A DNA stretch of 64,000 nucleotides from positions 331,270,592-331,334,591 of the forward strand of contig NC_073693.1 in NCBI RefSeq assembly GCF_029784155.1, written 5' to 3'. This stretch comes from Uranotaenia lowii (taxonomy: Eukaryota; Arthropoda; Insecta; Diptera; Culicidae). The position numbers were made by a program, and so were the translations under genes. Under the pieces are notes generated by a model. That model was not told the origin of the DNA. It saw nothing but the letters and a program-made list of their open reading frames with translations, and made no database searches. Shown here piece by piece: positions 1-10,518 of this stretch (the first letter of the stretch is position 1; the number at the start of each line of letters is the position of its first letter).

Positions 1-295
1 ATTCAGATTCAGAATTCAGATTCAGAATTCAGATTCAGAATTCAGATTCAGAATTCAGATTCAGAATTAAGATTCAGAATTCAGATTCAGAATTCAGAAT
101 TCAGATTCAGAATTCAGATTCAGAATTCAGATTCAGAACTCAGATTCAGAATTCAGATTCAGAATTCAGATTCAGAATTCAGATTCAGAATTCAGATTCA
201 GAATTCAGATTCAGAATACAGATTTAGAATTCAAATTCAGAGTTCAGATTCAGAATTCAGATTGAGAATTCAGATTTAGAATTCTGATTAAGAAT
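1..295. repeat. 13-bp satellite, block A
   Basis: Head-to-tail copies of a 13-bp unit (ATTCAGATTCAGA); each junction creates GAATTC, so there is an EcoRI site about every 13 bp. The last 60 bp decay into degenerate units. The block starts at the window edge, so its full length is unknown. Variants such as the AATTAAG unit near 67 recur at exactly +3369 in block C, so it belongs to a larger duplicated segment. Confidence 0.95.
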
Positions 296-585
296 TTGGA
301 TTAAAGATCAACCTGGAATTTGAAATTGGAACTTATATTCAAATATTAGACTAAGTGTTGTAACTCAAAATTCAAACTTTAGAATCAGAATAAGATTTCA
401 GATTTAGTTTACAGAATGAGATTAATCATTTAATAGTCATATTACTTTCCCCTCCTTTTGTGGGAATTTTTCCTCTATGCATGGTTGAGCTCTAAAAAAG
501 GTATCATGCTAGGGCACGCGTCACGGCTATCCATCAATATTGTAGTTGGTTTTACTTATTCAGTAAAAAAAAAGCATAAAAAAAC

Positions 586-640
586 AGTAAGATTCGAACC
601 GTGACCAGCAACGTGAAAGTTCTGGTTGCTACCACGGCAC
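586..640 (-). ncRNA. tRNA-like (SINE-type) promoter region, copy 1
   Basis: On the minus strand there is a perfect pol III B-box core, GGTTCGAATC, at 590-599, followed downstream by T-runs that could terminate pol III. About 40 bp upstream lies a weak A-box-like stretch (TGGTAGCAACC), and AGCAAC/GTTGCT can pair between the boxes. It does not fold into an intact cloverleaf. The best reading is the head of a tRNA-derived SINE or a tRNA pseudogene. A near-identical copy is at 3955-4009. Confidence 0.45.
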
Positions 641-1157
641 CATTTCAGCGTGTTATAAATCTTGGAAATTCTACTGTTTAAATACCATTCTTTCCATACA
701 TAAAATGAGCTCCTTACATACCAGTTCGCTTTTCCCCAAAAAAACGTATCAGGCATCATTTTTGCCTTTCTAACAGAAAGGTTTGGTTATCGGTCGATTT
801 GAGAGATCATTAATTATGGGTCTTAGACATACCTTTATAGGTACCTATCGACTCAGCTCGACGAGTTCTGTTGATGTCCGTGGATTTGTATGTGCCATTT
901 TAAAAATGTCTAGAACGTTTTTGCGAAACTGGGCTGCACAATTAAAATGATTTTAGTCTCAAAAGAATGCATTTTTTTTTCTACACAACCCTTTCAAAAA
1001 CGGGAAAAAAACAAAATAGTTGAAACCGTTTTCTTTACCAAATACATATCATACTTATTATGGCATAAAAAAAAGTTGCTAGTGGCGCCTCGAAGCAGCA
1101 GCACCAGCAATCATTTATAAATTGAAGATAATCAAAATAAAAAAATAATATTTTTAT

Positions 1158-1232
1158 TAACTCGAGAATTGAACCAAAACCCTTCAGATCCCAAGTTGCA
1201 AGCGCTATCCAATAAACCATCGGCACGCTTGA
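1158..1232 (-). ncRNA. tRNA-derived SINE head, copy 1
   Basis: The minus strand reads like a degenerate tRNA. There is an A-box-type TGGTTTATTGG, an anticodon-arm-like region with CTT/AAG pairing, and a B-box-type GGTTCAATTC, spaced as in a tRNA. Downstream it runs into T/A-rich sequence. No intact acceptor stem is visible, so a tRNA-derived retroposon head is more likely than a functional tRNA. Copy 2 is at 4527-4601. Confidence 0.5.
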
Positions 1233-1599
1233 TTGAAAGCGGCTCAAACTCAAATAGGTAAAAGGCATTACTAAGACGCACCGTGGTCTGGGCAGTTTCT
1301 CAGTCTGCTGGGGCAAATACGGCAACAGTGTTTATATCTTACACTTCTTGCTTTTCAATGCAGCAAATGGCGGATGGGCGTTTCCTTCAGAGTCCGCCAT
1401 GCCTATAGACATTATAATTTCATTTATGAAATTATAGTGTCTAAAGCCATGCCGGGTGTCAACAAAATGCAGAGCCGTACAGGAAACTGCGTTGGGGGGG
1501 AATTTATATGAAGATCTTATGACCCTCGTTTTTTTTACTCGTGTTGAAGAATGAATTTATGTTTTTTTTTTCATTTCTACATACTCATACATAATTTAG

Positions 1600-2461
1600 A
1601 TTCAATTTCAGATGCAGAATTCAGATTCAGTTTTCAAATTCAGGATACAGGTTTAGGAATCAGAATTCAGGATTCAAAATTCAGAATTCAAAATTCAGAT
1701 TCAGAACTCATATTCAGATTCAGAATTTAGATTCAGAATTCAGATTCAGAATTCAGATTAAGAATTCAGATTCAGAATTCAGATTCAGAATTCAGATTCA
1801 GAATTCAGATTCAGAATTCAGATTCAGAATTCAGATTCAGAATTCAGATTCAGAATTCAGATTCAGAATTCAGATTCAGAATTCAGATTCAGAATTCAGA
1901 TTCAGAATTCAGATTCAGAATTCAGATTCAGAATTCAGATTCAGAATTCATATTCAGAATTCAGATTCAGAATTCAGATTCAGAATTCAGATTCAGAATT
2001 CAGATTCAGAATTCAGATTCAGAATTCAGATTCAGAATTCAGATTCAGAATTCAGATTCAGAATTCAGATTCAGAATTCAGATTCAGAATTCAGATTCAG
2101 AATTCAGATTCAGAATTCAGATTCAGAATTCAGATTCAGAATTCAGATTCAGAATTCAGATTCAGAATTCAGATTCAGAATTCAGATTCAGAATTCAGAT
2201 TCAGAATTCAGATTCAGATTCAGAATTCAGATTCAGAATTCAGATTCAGAATTCAGATTCAGAATTCAGATTCAGAATTCAGATTCAGAATTCAGATTCA
2301 GAATTCAGATTCAGAATTCAGATTCAGAATTCAGATTCAGAATTCAGATTCAGAATTCAGATTCAGAATTCAGAATCAGAATTCAGATTCAGAATTCAGA
2401 TTCAGAATTCAGATTCAGAATTCAGAATCAGAATTCAGATTCAGAATTCAGATTCAGAATT
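1600..2461. repeat. 13-bp satellite, block B
   Basis: About 860 bp of the 13-bp EcoRI satellite, degenerate at the left edge and homogeneous from about 1740. It ends abruptly at 2461. Occasional partial units shift the phase, for example CAGATTCAGATTCAG near 2213. Confidence 0.95.
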
Positions 2462-2924
2462 TTTGTAAATTTATTTTCGGCATATCGGTGAAAAATTTAG
2501 ATTCATGGAGAAAGAATATCAGAATTAAAAATTGATGAAGCTGGATGTTGCGAGGTAAAGTATGGTGTACGTTAATAAATTTTCCTTGCAAAAATGTTCT
2601 TTCGCTCTTTTCATCATCCGTAAAATTTCTCCTCACTTTATCAATTTTCAATTCTGGAATTGTTTCTCCAAGAATACCAATTTGCACAGTTTTTGATAAA
2701 TTTGCGATGACTTAAAGATCATTACGCATGAAAACACGATTTTGTTTTGTGAAAACTTTTTTTCACAATTTTTCTGAAATTAAGTTTGCTGCATACTTTT
2801 AGGGGTAAAACCATACTATTAAAAGTTGTAAAATCCGAAATCATAAAAAAAAATTTGGATGAAAGAAATTTCAATGTTGAAAACCGTGTGATGCAAAACA
2901 ATCAAAATGAGATTTACAAGATTA
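2462..2924. other. Unique spacer between satellite blocks
   Basis: AT-rich sequence between blocks B and C. I see no gene, terminal repeats or RNA structure in it. Confidence 0.7.
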
Positions 2925-3665
2925 AGAATTCAGATTCAGAATTCAGATTCAGAATTCAGATTCAGAATTCAGATTCAGAATTCAGATTCAGAATTCAGAT
3001 TCAGAATTCAGATTCAGAATTCAGATTCAGAATTCAGATTCAGAATTCAGATTCAGAATTCAGATTCAGAATTCAGATTCAGAATTCAGATTCAGAATTC
3101 AGATTCAGAATTCAGATTCAGAATTCAGATTCAGAATTCAGATTCAGAATTCAGATCCAGAATTCAGATTCAGAATTCATATTCAGAATTCAGATTCAGA
3201 ATTCAGATTCAGAATTCAGATTCAGAATTCAGATTCAGAATTCAGATTCAGAATTCAGATTCAGAATTCAGATTCAGAATTCAGATTCAGAATTCAGATT
3301 CAGAATTCAGATTCAGAATTCAGATTCAGAATTCAGATTCAGAATTTAGATTCAGAATTCAGATTCAGAATTCAGATTCAGAATTCAGATTCAGAATTCA
3401 GATTCAGAATTCAGATTCAGAATTCAGATTCAGAATTAAGATTCAGAATTCAGATTCAGAATTCAGAATTCAGATTCAGAATTCAGATTCAGAATTCAGA
3501 TTCAGAACTCAGATTCAGAATTCAGATTCAGAATTCAGATTCAGAATTCAGATTCAGAATTCAGATTCAGAATTCAGATTCAGAATACAGATTTAGAATT
3601 CAAATTCAGAGTTCAGATTCAGAATTCAGATTGAGAATTCAGATTTAGAATTCTGATTAAGAATT
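2925..3665. repeat. 13-bp satellite, block C
   Basis: About 740 bp of the 13-bp satellite. Its right half, from 3370, is the counterpart of block A at +3369. The unit has no stop codon in the three plus-strand frames, and three units make 39 nt, so the array gives long 13-residue-periodic open frames that are not genes. Confidence 0.95.
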
Positions 3666-4910
3666 TGGATTAAAGATCAACCTGGAATTTGAAATTGGAA
3701 CTTATATTCAAATATTAGACTAAGTGTTGTAACTCAAAATTCAAACTTTAGAATCAGAATAAGATTTCAGATTTAGTTTACAGAATGAGATTAATCATTT
3801 AATAGTCATATTACTTTCCCCTCCTTTTGTGGGAATTTTTCCTCTATGCATGGTTGAGCTCTAAAAAAGGTATCATGCTAGGGCACGCGTCACGGCTATC
3901 CATCAATATTGTAGTTGGTTTTACTTATTCAGTAAAAAAAAAGCATAAAAAAACAGTAAGATTCGAACCGTGACCAGCAACGTGAAAGTTCTGGTTGCTA
4001 CCACGGCACCATTTCAGCGTGTTATAAATCTTGGAAATTCTACTGTTTAAATACCATTCTTTCCATACATAAAATGAGCTCCTTACATACCAGTTCGCTT
4101 TTCCCCAAAAAAACGTATCAGGCATCATTTTTGCCTTTCTAACAGAAAGGTTTGGTTATCGGTCGATTTGAGAGATCATTAATTATGGGTCTTAGACATA
4201 CCTTTATAGGTACCTATCGACTCAGCTCGACGAGTTCTGTTGATGTCCGTGGATTTGTATGTGCCATTTTAAAAATGTCTAGAACGTTTTTGCGAAACTG
4301 GGCTGCACAATTAAAATGATTTTAGTCTCAAAAGAATGCATTTTTTTTTCTACACAACCCTTTCAAAAACGGGAAAAAAACAAAATAGTTGAAACCGTTT
4401 TCTTTACCAAATACATATCATACTTATTATGGCATAAAAAAAAGTTGCTAGTGGCGCCTCGAAGCAGCAGCACCAGCAATCATTTATAAATTGAAGATAA
4501 TCAAAATAAAAAAATAATATTTTTATTAACTCGAGAATTGAACCAAAACCCTTCAGATCCCAAGTTGCAAGCGCTATCCAATAAACCATCGGCACGCTTG
4601 ATTGAAAGCGGCTCAAACTCAAATAGGTAAAAGGCATTACTAAGACGCACCGTGGTCTGGGCAGTTTCTCAGTCTGCTGGGGCAAATACGGCAACAGTGT
4701 TTATATCTTACACTTCTTGCTTTTCAATGCAGCAAATGGCGGATGGGCGTTTCCTTCAGAGTCCGCCATGCCTATAGACATTATAATTTCATTTATGAAA
4801 TTATAGTGTCTAAAGCCATGCCGGGTGTCAACAAAATGCAGAGCCGTACAGGAAACTGCGGTTGGGGGGGAATTTATATGAAGATCTTATGACCCTCGTT
4901 TTTTTTACTC
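3370..4910. repeat. Duplicated segment, copy 2
   Basis: Near-identical second copy of 1-1540, ending at the scaffold gap. It contains the second copies of the two tRNA-like heads at about 3955-4009 and 4527-4601, both minus. Confidence 0.9.
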
Positions 4911-5410
4911 NNNNNNNNNNNNNNNNNNNNNNNNNNNNNNNNNNNNNNNNNNNNNNNNNNNNNNNNNNNNNNNNNNNNNNNNNNNNNNNNNNNNNNNNNN
5001 NNNNNNNNNNNNNNNNNNNNNNNNNNNNNNNNNNNNNNNNNNNNNNNNNNNNNNNNNNNNNNNNNNNNNNNNNNNNNNNNNNNNNNNNNNNNNNNNNNNN
5101 NNNNNNNNNNNNNNNNNNNNNNNNNNNNNNNNNNNNNNNNNNNNNNNNNNNNNNNNNNNNNNNNNNNNNNNNNNNNNNNNNNNNNNNNNNNNNNNNNNNN
5201 NNNNNNNNNNNNNNNNNNNNNNNNNNNNNNNNNNNNNNNNNNNNNNNNNNNNNNNNNNNNNNNNNNNNNNNNNNNNNNNNNNNNNNNNNNNNNNNNNNNN
5301 NNNNNNNNNNNNNNNNNNNNNNNNNNNNNNNNNNNNNNNNNNNNNNNNNNNNNNNNNNNNNNNNNNNNNNNNNNNNNNNNNNNNNNNNNNNNNNNNNNNN
5401 NNNNNNNNNN
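4911..5410. other. Assembly gap (500 N)
   Basis: Exactly 500 N, a conventional placeholder. The duplicated segment ends at its left edge, so the gap probably comes from the repeat. Confidence 0.99.
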
Positions 5411-7889
5411 TTTGCAGAGTAAAAAGTCGCATTTCGAGGCAGTTTTCTTTGTATTTTTAGCTATTCATCGTGTCAATCGTTATTGAAAAACTTAGCATGA
5501 ATTTTCAGTTTCCCACAGATCGTTAGCCTCCTGAAGTATTAAATAAACATTTAATTTTTAATTTTATTTCTCCTTTTTTTATCTCCGGGAAATACAGGTG
5601 AGACTTGTCAACGAAAAGTATCTGGTTGGAAACCTGCTAGGTGAATGCCAAGGAGTTCATTTTGCTGTTCATTACGGAACTTTTCAAAATATCTCCCCAC
5701 AAGCAGTCAAAATAATTTTGCGTACGGTTTGACCACCGTATATTTAATATTTTACCTGTTCTATCTTGTAGAAATTTAGTCAGGCCTATATAAGTCAACT
5801 AGACGAACCAGCCAGAAAAATTTGACCTTTTTTTCACTTCCTCTATTCATATTTTCGGATTTACCTCTCACAATCCTCTCACTGCATGAAATCAATATTT
5901 TTCACTTTTATTCAAAATTTAGCTCACTATTGGGTCCTCTATTTTTGACTTCCTAAACGATTTTGCATGTGAACTTTGGTCGAATAGTTGATTTCCAACT
6001 GTTTTCGGGTCATTTTGTCAATAAACTTCAGTATTGTGCGCTGTCTAAAAAATCTCTTGACAGATTGTCACCAAATTTTGTACACGTATACAGTACACTA
6101 CCATGTAGCTTTGCTGATAATTTCATAAATTTCCATCCATGCATTCGAAAGTTATTCACAAAACATAGTGTTGCATTTTTTTTCGAATACACTTCTAATA
6201 AAACATATTCATTCAAAAAAAAAAAGCAATTGCATCAAAGGTTAAATTCTGAAGCTCTGAGTCGTATCAAAGATTTTTACTTGGTATACCAAATTTAAAA
6301 TTTTTAATTTACAAAAACGTTAATAAAGTATGCAATAGGAAGATTATAAAATGATTCAAATTGTATCGAAAAAACTTTCCTTCTTTATGGAAGTTCGAAA
6401 AGACTGTCCTAAATCTGATTATTAGTTTTAAATTAAAGAATACGTTAAAATTTTTTTTTGTTTCTAGAAGCCTTTCCGGCCCGTTTGAACAATTAAAAGA
6501 AATTACAAGAAAAAAACGAGAATTAAGTCAGACGTCCCCCTTACGTTGATTTAAACTGCTAAATTTCGGGTATTCACACTTTTTGTCACAGTTGATATAC
6601 GGATTTAAGTTGATACCTTATACCTGCTAAAATTTGGCATGTGACCATTTGGTAAGTTACAGATCAATTTAAGCTTGGAGCGAGTAAGATTTATCACGTT
6701 TAATTTTATTGATACTAAATAAGTTTAGTACACTGCGGTTCGTTAAATGATTCGTAAATTAAAATATTACTGTTTTAATTTTTTTATCTATAACTATGAC
6801 TTATTCCATTTTCTACCAATTTTGAATAATAACTTCTTGAAATCTTTGTTGGTTTAAATAAATGGTTTAAATTTAAGGGTCAATAGATTATCAAATCGAA
6901 TCTAAAACTGTCGATAAAACAATATTTTCGCTTAAAAATGCATTTTATTATACTTTTTTCTATCATTAATTCACTAATATCAACAAAACTGTTGATAATA
7001 CGCAAAAATAATGATCAATAACAAATTCATAAACCTTGAATATACAAAAAAGAGATTTCAAATTAATGTTTTGCAAGTCCGAGATTTTAGAATGGAAGTT
7101 CTTTTTCAATTCAATTTTTTTCTGAATTTCATGTGTGGAGAACTCAAAAACTGTTCCACTGAGATTTTGTTTGATTACATATCCGGATTATACATTAAAA
7201 ATTAAGATTGGTCTTAAAAGTTGAGGAATTTTTTGTCAAAATTTCTATTTATTCTTATTAAAACAACATTCTTAAAATTATATAAACCAATGAAGGCAAA
7301 CGAAATTTTCAACAAAAAATCTAGGTTGTATAATGTTTAACTGAATTTAAACAAATAGCTGAAGCCAGGAAGGACCGACCTATGTGTGGACACATGTGTG
7401 ATTGATTTTTTCCTATGATTTTTTGCCCATCAGTGCACGAAAAATGATCAAACATGTTTGTAACTATATGATTAATCATTTTTAGTACTTTAACATAAAT
7501 AGATTTTTGTATTAAATTAACCTAAAAGGGGAGCTAAATTCTCACAATGAAACCTTAGGTAACAAATAATGGAATTCGCTTTGATCGATGGTTAAATTTT
7601 TGAATTTGTTTAAGAGATTGGTAGATCAAACTTATTTGATTTGTGCATAAAAACAGTTTTTTAGGAGAGCTTCATGTCCCACAAAAAATAAATTATTTTT
7701 CACTCAAATCCAACAAGCCGAATCTTCCAAACTCTTTTGCCAGTTCAAAGATTTTACATTTTGATGAAAATAGATCAAATTTTCAAAAAAAAAAAGTTAG
7801 AGATAATTTATTTTTGGATCCACTTAGCGTGATGCAAACTTGACGCAAATTTAAGATATTTGGGTTTAAAAAATCTGCAATAATAATAA
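5411..7889. other. AT-rich region without recognisable genes
   Basis: Mostly AT-rich, with poly-A and poly-T runs. Open frames here are short and show no known motif. I see no exon, RNA gene or terminal repeats. Confidence 0.6.
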
Positions 7890-7897
7890 TGATAGAC

Positions 7898-8109
7898 CAG
7901 GCATGTCAAACTCGTTTAAGTGTGCGGGCCGCATTAAAAATCTTTCATTTCCAAAAATAATATTATTTCCTCTCGTAGCAAAAAAAAATCTTTTTAATAT
8001 TTTGTGGCAGGAAAGCCAGCGTACTTCTGTGTAGTAGGGGCTACGCAGGCCGCATTGACCAAGGCCGCGGGCCGCATGCGGCCCGCGAACCCCCAGTTTG
8101 ACATGCCTG
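7898..8109. mobile_element. hAT-type MITE, 212 bp
   Basis: Terminal inverted repeats are CAGGCATGTCAAACT on the left and its reverse complement on the right. The flanks carry a perfect 8-bp target duplication, TGATAGAC, at 7890-7897 and 8110-8117. The interior is GC-richer than its surroundings and has an inner inverted repeat around GCGGGCCGCAT. Eight-bp duplications with CAG-type ends are the hallmark of the hAT superfamily. No transposase is present, so it would depend on an autonomous relative. Confidence 0.92.
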
Positions 8110-8117
8110 TGATAGAC

Positions 8118-8824
8118 AATACATCGGGAAAATATAGAATTCAGTGCAGATTTCTTAGGTAAATATCAGGTAGCTGTTTCTTGAACAGCAAATGTTTAAC
8201 ATGAAGAATCAATTCCATAACGAATATCCTGTGGACGATTTTTTAAAAATAAAATTTGGTTATTTTAGCATTAAATAAAACTTAGGAAATAAGCTAAAAT
8301 TCTACAGAATATTTGTGATTTTCAGCTGAATTGATCTCACAAACTAATTTTGATTGAAAAATTGGAATCTGGATATTGAACTGAAAGGCAAAATTTTAAG
8401 TTCATGATCTCTTGAATTTCTCAACCATTTTATGTTGATTCCTTAACTCATTTACAAGCTGAATCTATTTCTATATTTTGAATTTGCATTCTAGATCTGA
8501 ATTCTACCCTTAAATTCAAAAATTGAACATTGAGTCTGTTTCCGAATTTCTATAAAATTTGTGAAATGTTTTAAAAAATCGATTGCCGAATCTTCCACAT
8601 AAAAATTTAATGAGTCACGTTTTAGAGCCCACATTCATGAAATTACTATTTAATTCTGTAGTTCTGATTTAATATCAATTCATAATTTTAATTATTTATG
8701 TTTCATCTTTGTTGAGAATCTGAAGTGAAATATGAATTTCGAATGATGAATCAAAATCTGAGTTTTAAATTTGGGATCGCCATTCAGAAGTTTTAAATGT
8801 TTTAATTTTGAGTAAGAATTAAGT
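8118..8824. other. AT-rich spacer
   Basis: I see no gene, RNA or repeat structure between the hAT MITE and the TTAA element. Confidence 0.6.
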
Positions 8825-8828
8825 TTAA

Positions 8829-9509
8829 GGGGGGGGTAGGGTCTAACGGGTATAAAAAAACACCATTTTCACAATTTTTTTCTAGAGCTATCGTTCAAAC
8901 AAATGTATTCAAATTTTTTGCATTATACAAAGCATTGTTAAAAGAACATTTAGTATTTTTTTCGTAGAAAAATATTGAAAAATGAACCGGTGACGGAACA
9001 TTTTCAAGGATGCCTTTTAGAAAACAGGATTTGCGGTGGACACTGTATCTCAGCACAGAATCATCTGAATTCAAAAAATCAGAGCAAAATATTTTAAATA
9101 GATGTTTTTCTGGACCCCAACGAACTAAAAACTACGATTTTTCACTTAAAAATCCGCCATTTTTCACCTATAAAATCTCCCCAAAGTAAAAAAAACAAAA
9201 AAGAAAAACGTTGGGGTCTGGTATTTTATATGTAGAAAATATGTTCCAAATTTGAAAAGAATCGGATAAGTAGTTTTCAAATGACGATGTCCACGGACTT
9301 TAAAAACGTGATTTCGAGAAAAACGCGTTTGAGGTTTCTGCTCTTGCTTCCTTGCAGTATTAGATAGGAGGAGATAAAGGCCTATAACTTCTACAGTTTT
9401 GCTTCAATTGACTTGAAAATTTGACACAACATTTTTGAAATGATTTACAATAAGAAAATAAAAAAATAAAAAAATCGATTTTTTGAAAGTGTTAGACCCT
9501 ACCCCCCCC
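8829..9509. mobile_element. TTAA-flanked inverted-repeat element, copy 1
   Basis: 681 bp with inverted ends of a G-run followed by TAGGGTCTAAC, flanked on both sides by TTAA (8825-8828 and 9510-9513). A TTAA target is typical of piggyBac-like elements. An internal inverted pair, GGACCCCAACG and CGTTGGGGTC, lies around 9113-9220. No transposase is present. A second copy lies in opposite orientation at 43497-44225 and carries about 48 extra bases inside. Confidence 0.85.
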
Positions 9510-9513
9510 TTAA

Positions 9514-10082
9514 GAACTTCAAACTTGAAATTTTTTTTTCTCTTTTTTCATATTCAGAAAACTATTATCAAAATATTTAAAGTGCATATGATTTTCAAAA
9601 AATGTGATTCCAATTTCATATGAAATGTAAAACCAAATTTGATGTAGGATTTCAAAGCAGCTTTTTATTTCAATATTCTATCGATTATTCGAACTGAAAA
9701 ATCAGATTTAAGATTCTGGATTCTGAATCCGGAATTCTTAAATAAAAATATATTTTTGGCAATGGGAATCTGATCCCAGAACCCTCGGAATGGGTTTAAT
9801 TTTATCTAAAATTAAAAATTCATACTTGAATTTCTACGAAGTTAGAAAATTTTGAAAAACGTGAGGAACAAATCGATGAAATGTGATGAAAAGTTTTCAA
9901 ATTAAAATTACCCTTCCGCTCAATTTCAACATCTTTCATCTTATTCTAATCTTCAATCCGTCTATAATCTTTCAATTCTTAAATATTCTTTCTCGAAGAA
10001 TATAAATTTCACCGATATAGCCGATAAAATTATTTCACAAAATAAAATTTACGATGATTAACTCTTCATTTAAAAATTTTTG
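9514..10082. other. AT-rich spacer before the Penelope insertion
   Basis: No gene or structured repeat is recognised here. Confidence 0.6.
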
Positions 10083-10094
10083 AAAAACTGTAGC
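10083..10094. repeat. 12-bp target-site duplication, left
   Basis: AAAAACTGTAGC occurs here and again at 14202-14213, bracketing the Penelope palindrome. On the left, 28 bp separate it from the palindrome arm; on the right it abuts the arm. A short one-sided extension of this kind is known from Penelope-like insertions. Confidence 0.75.
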
Positions 10095-10159
10095 TCTCTT
10101 TTTGGGGCGACTGTTTAGTTTACTTTTAATGGGTTGATTCTCGGCTTTCAGTCTCAAGT

Positions 10160-10232
10160 TTTTAGTAAAAACGACTTTATTTTTACATATCCAACGTTTC
10201 GATCCTTATAGGATCTTCATCAGGGACTAAAA
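10160..10232 (-). ncRNA. Hammerhead-ribozyme-like motif, left end
   Basis: Minus-strand counterpart of the motif at 14091-14163: CTGATGA core at 10223-10217, a GATCC/GGATC stem, GAAA at 10200-10197, and a TTTTAGT/ACTAAAA closing helix (10232-10226 with 10166-10160). Penelope-like elements are known to carry hammerhead motifs at their ends. One extra A lies between the core and stem II, so cleavage activity is uncertain. Confidence 0.5.
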
Positions 10233-10518
10233 TTGATTACAAAATTAAGCTTACGTCTACAGAATCTAAGTGATTCTTACCGAAAAAGTTGTCGTTTTTT
10301 TGTCCGGTTTGATACGGCGTATCGTTTACTGCTGTCGGTTTCTGTTTCAAACTATTTCAAAATATGTTGGATTTTTTGTGTATGTTATAATTTTATGTGT
10401 GACTTACGGTTAAAAATTCTTTTCCAGGGCTATTGTTGATTTTTTTGTAGGTTTTTGTAGCACTTTTTTGTGAACAAAATACTTGCACTGTGTGTTTTAC
10501 TCTATGTTGTTTTTTAAT

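Larger units (their letters stand above)
1..1540. repeat. Duplicated segment, copy 1
   Basis: This stretch recurs at 3370-4910, shifted by 3369 bp. All comparable landmarks match, including satellite variants and both tRNA-like heads. The one difference I see is an extra G in copy 2 before the G-run at about 4861. Copy 2 stops exactly at the 500-N gap, whereas copy 1 runs on into satellite block B. It is either a very recent tandem duplication or redundant assembly of one locus. No gene is recognisable in 296-1599. Confidence 0.9.

Noticed and set aside
1600..2461. Satellite GAATTC/AGATTC runs as heat-shock elements
   Set aside because: The GAA and TTC blocks are not spaced as alternating 5-bp units; EcoRI-type overlap explains the pattern.
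2786..3596. Long open frames with 13-residue repeats (IQIQNSDSEFRFR)
   Set aside because: They are read-through of the 13-bp satellite, which has no stop in plus-strand frames; all frames are open at once.
1..3665. CRISPR array
   Set aside because: Perfect head-to-tail units with no unique spacers, in a eukaryotic genome.
4862..5432. Open frames across the N gaps (also 24795-25362 and 59386-60229)
   Set aside because: They consist of undetermined bases.
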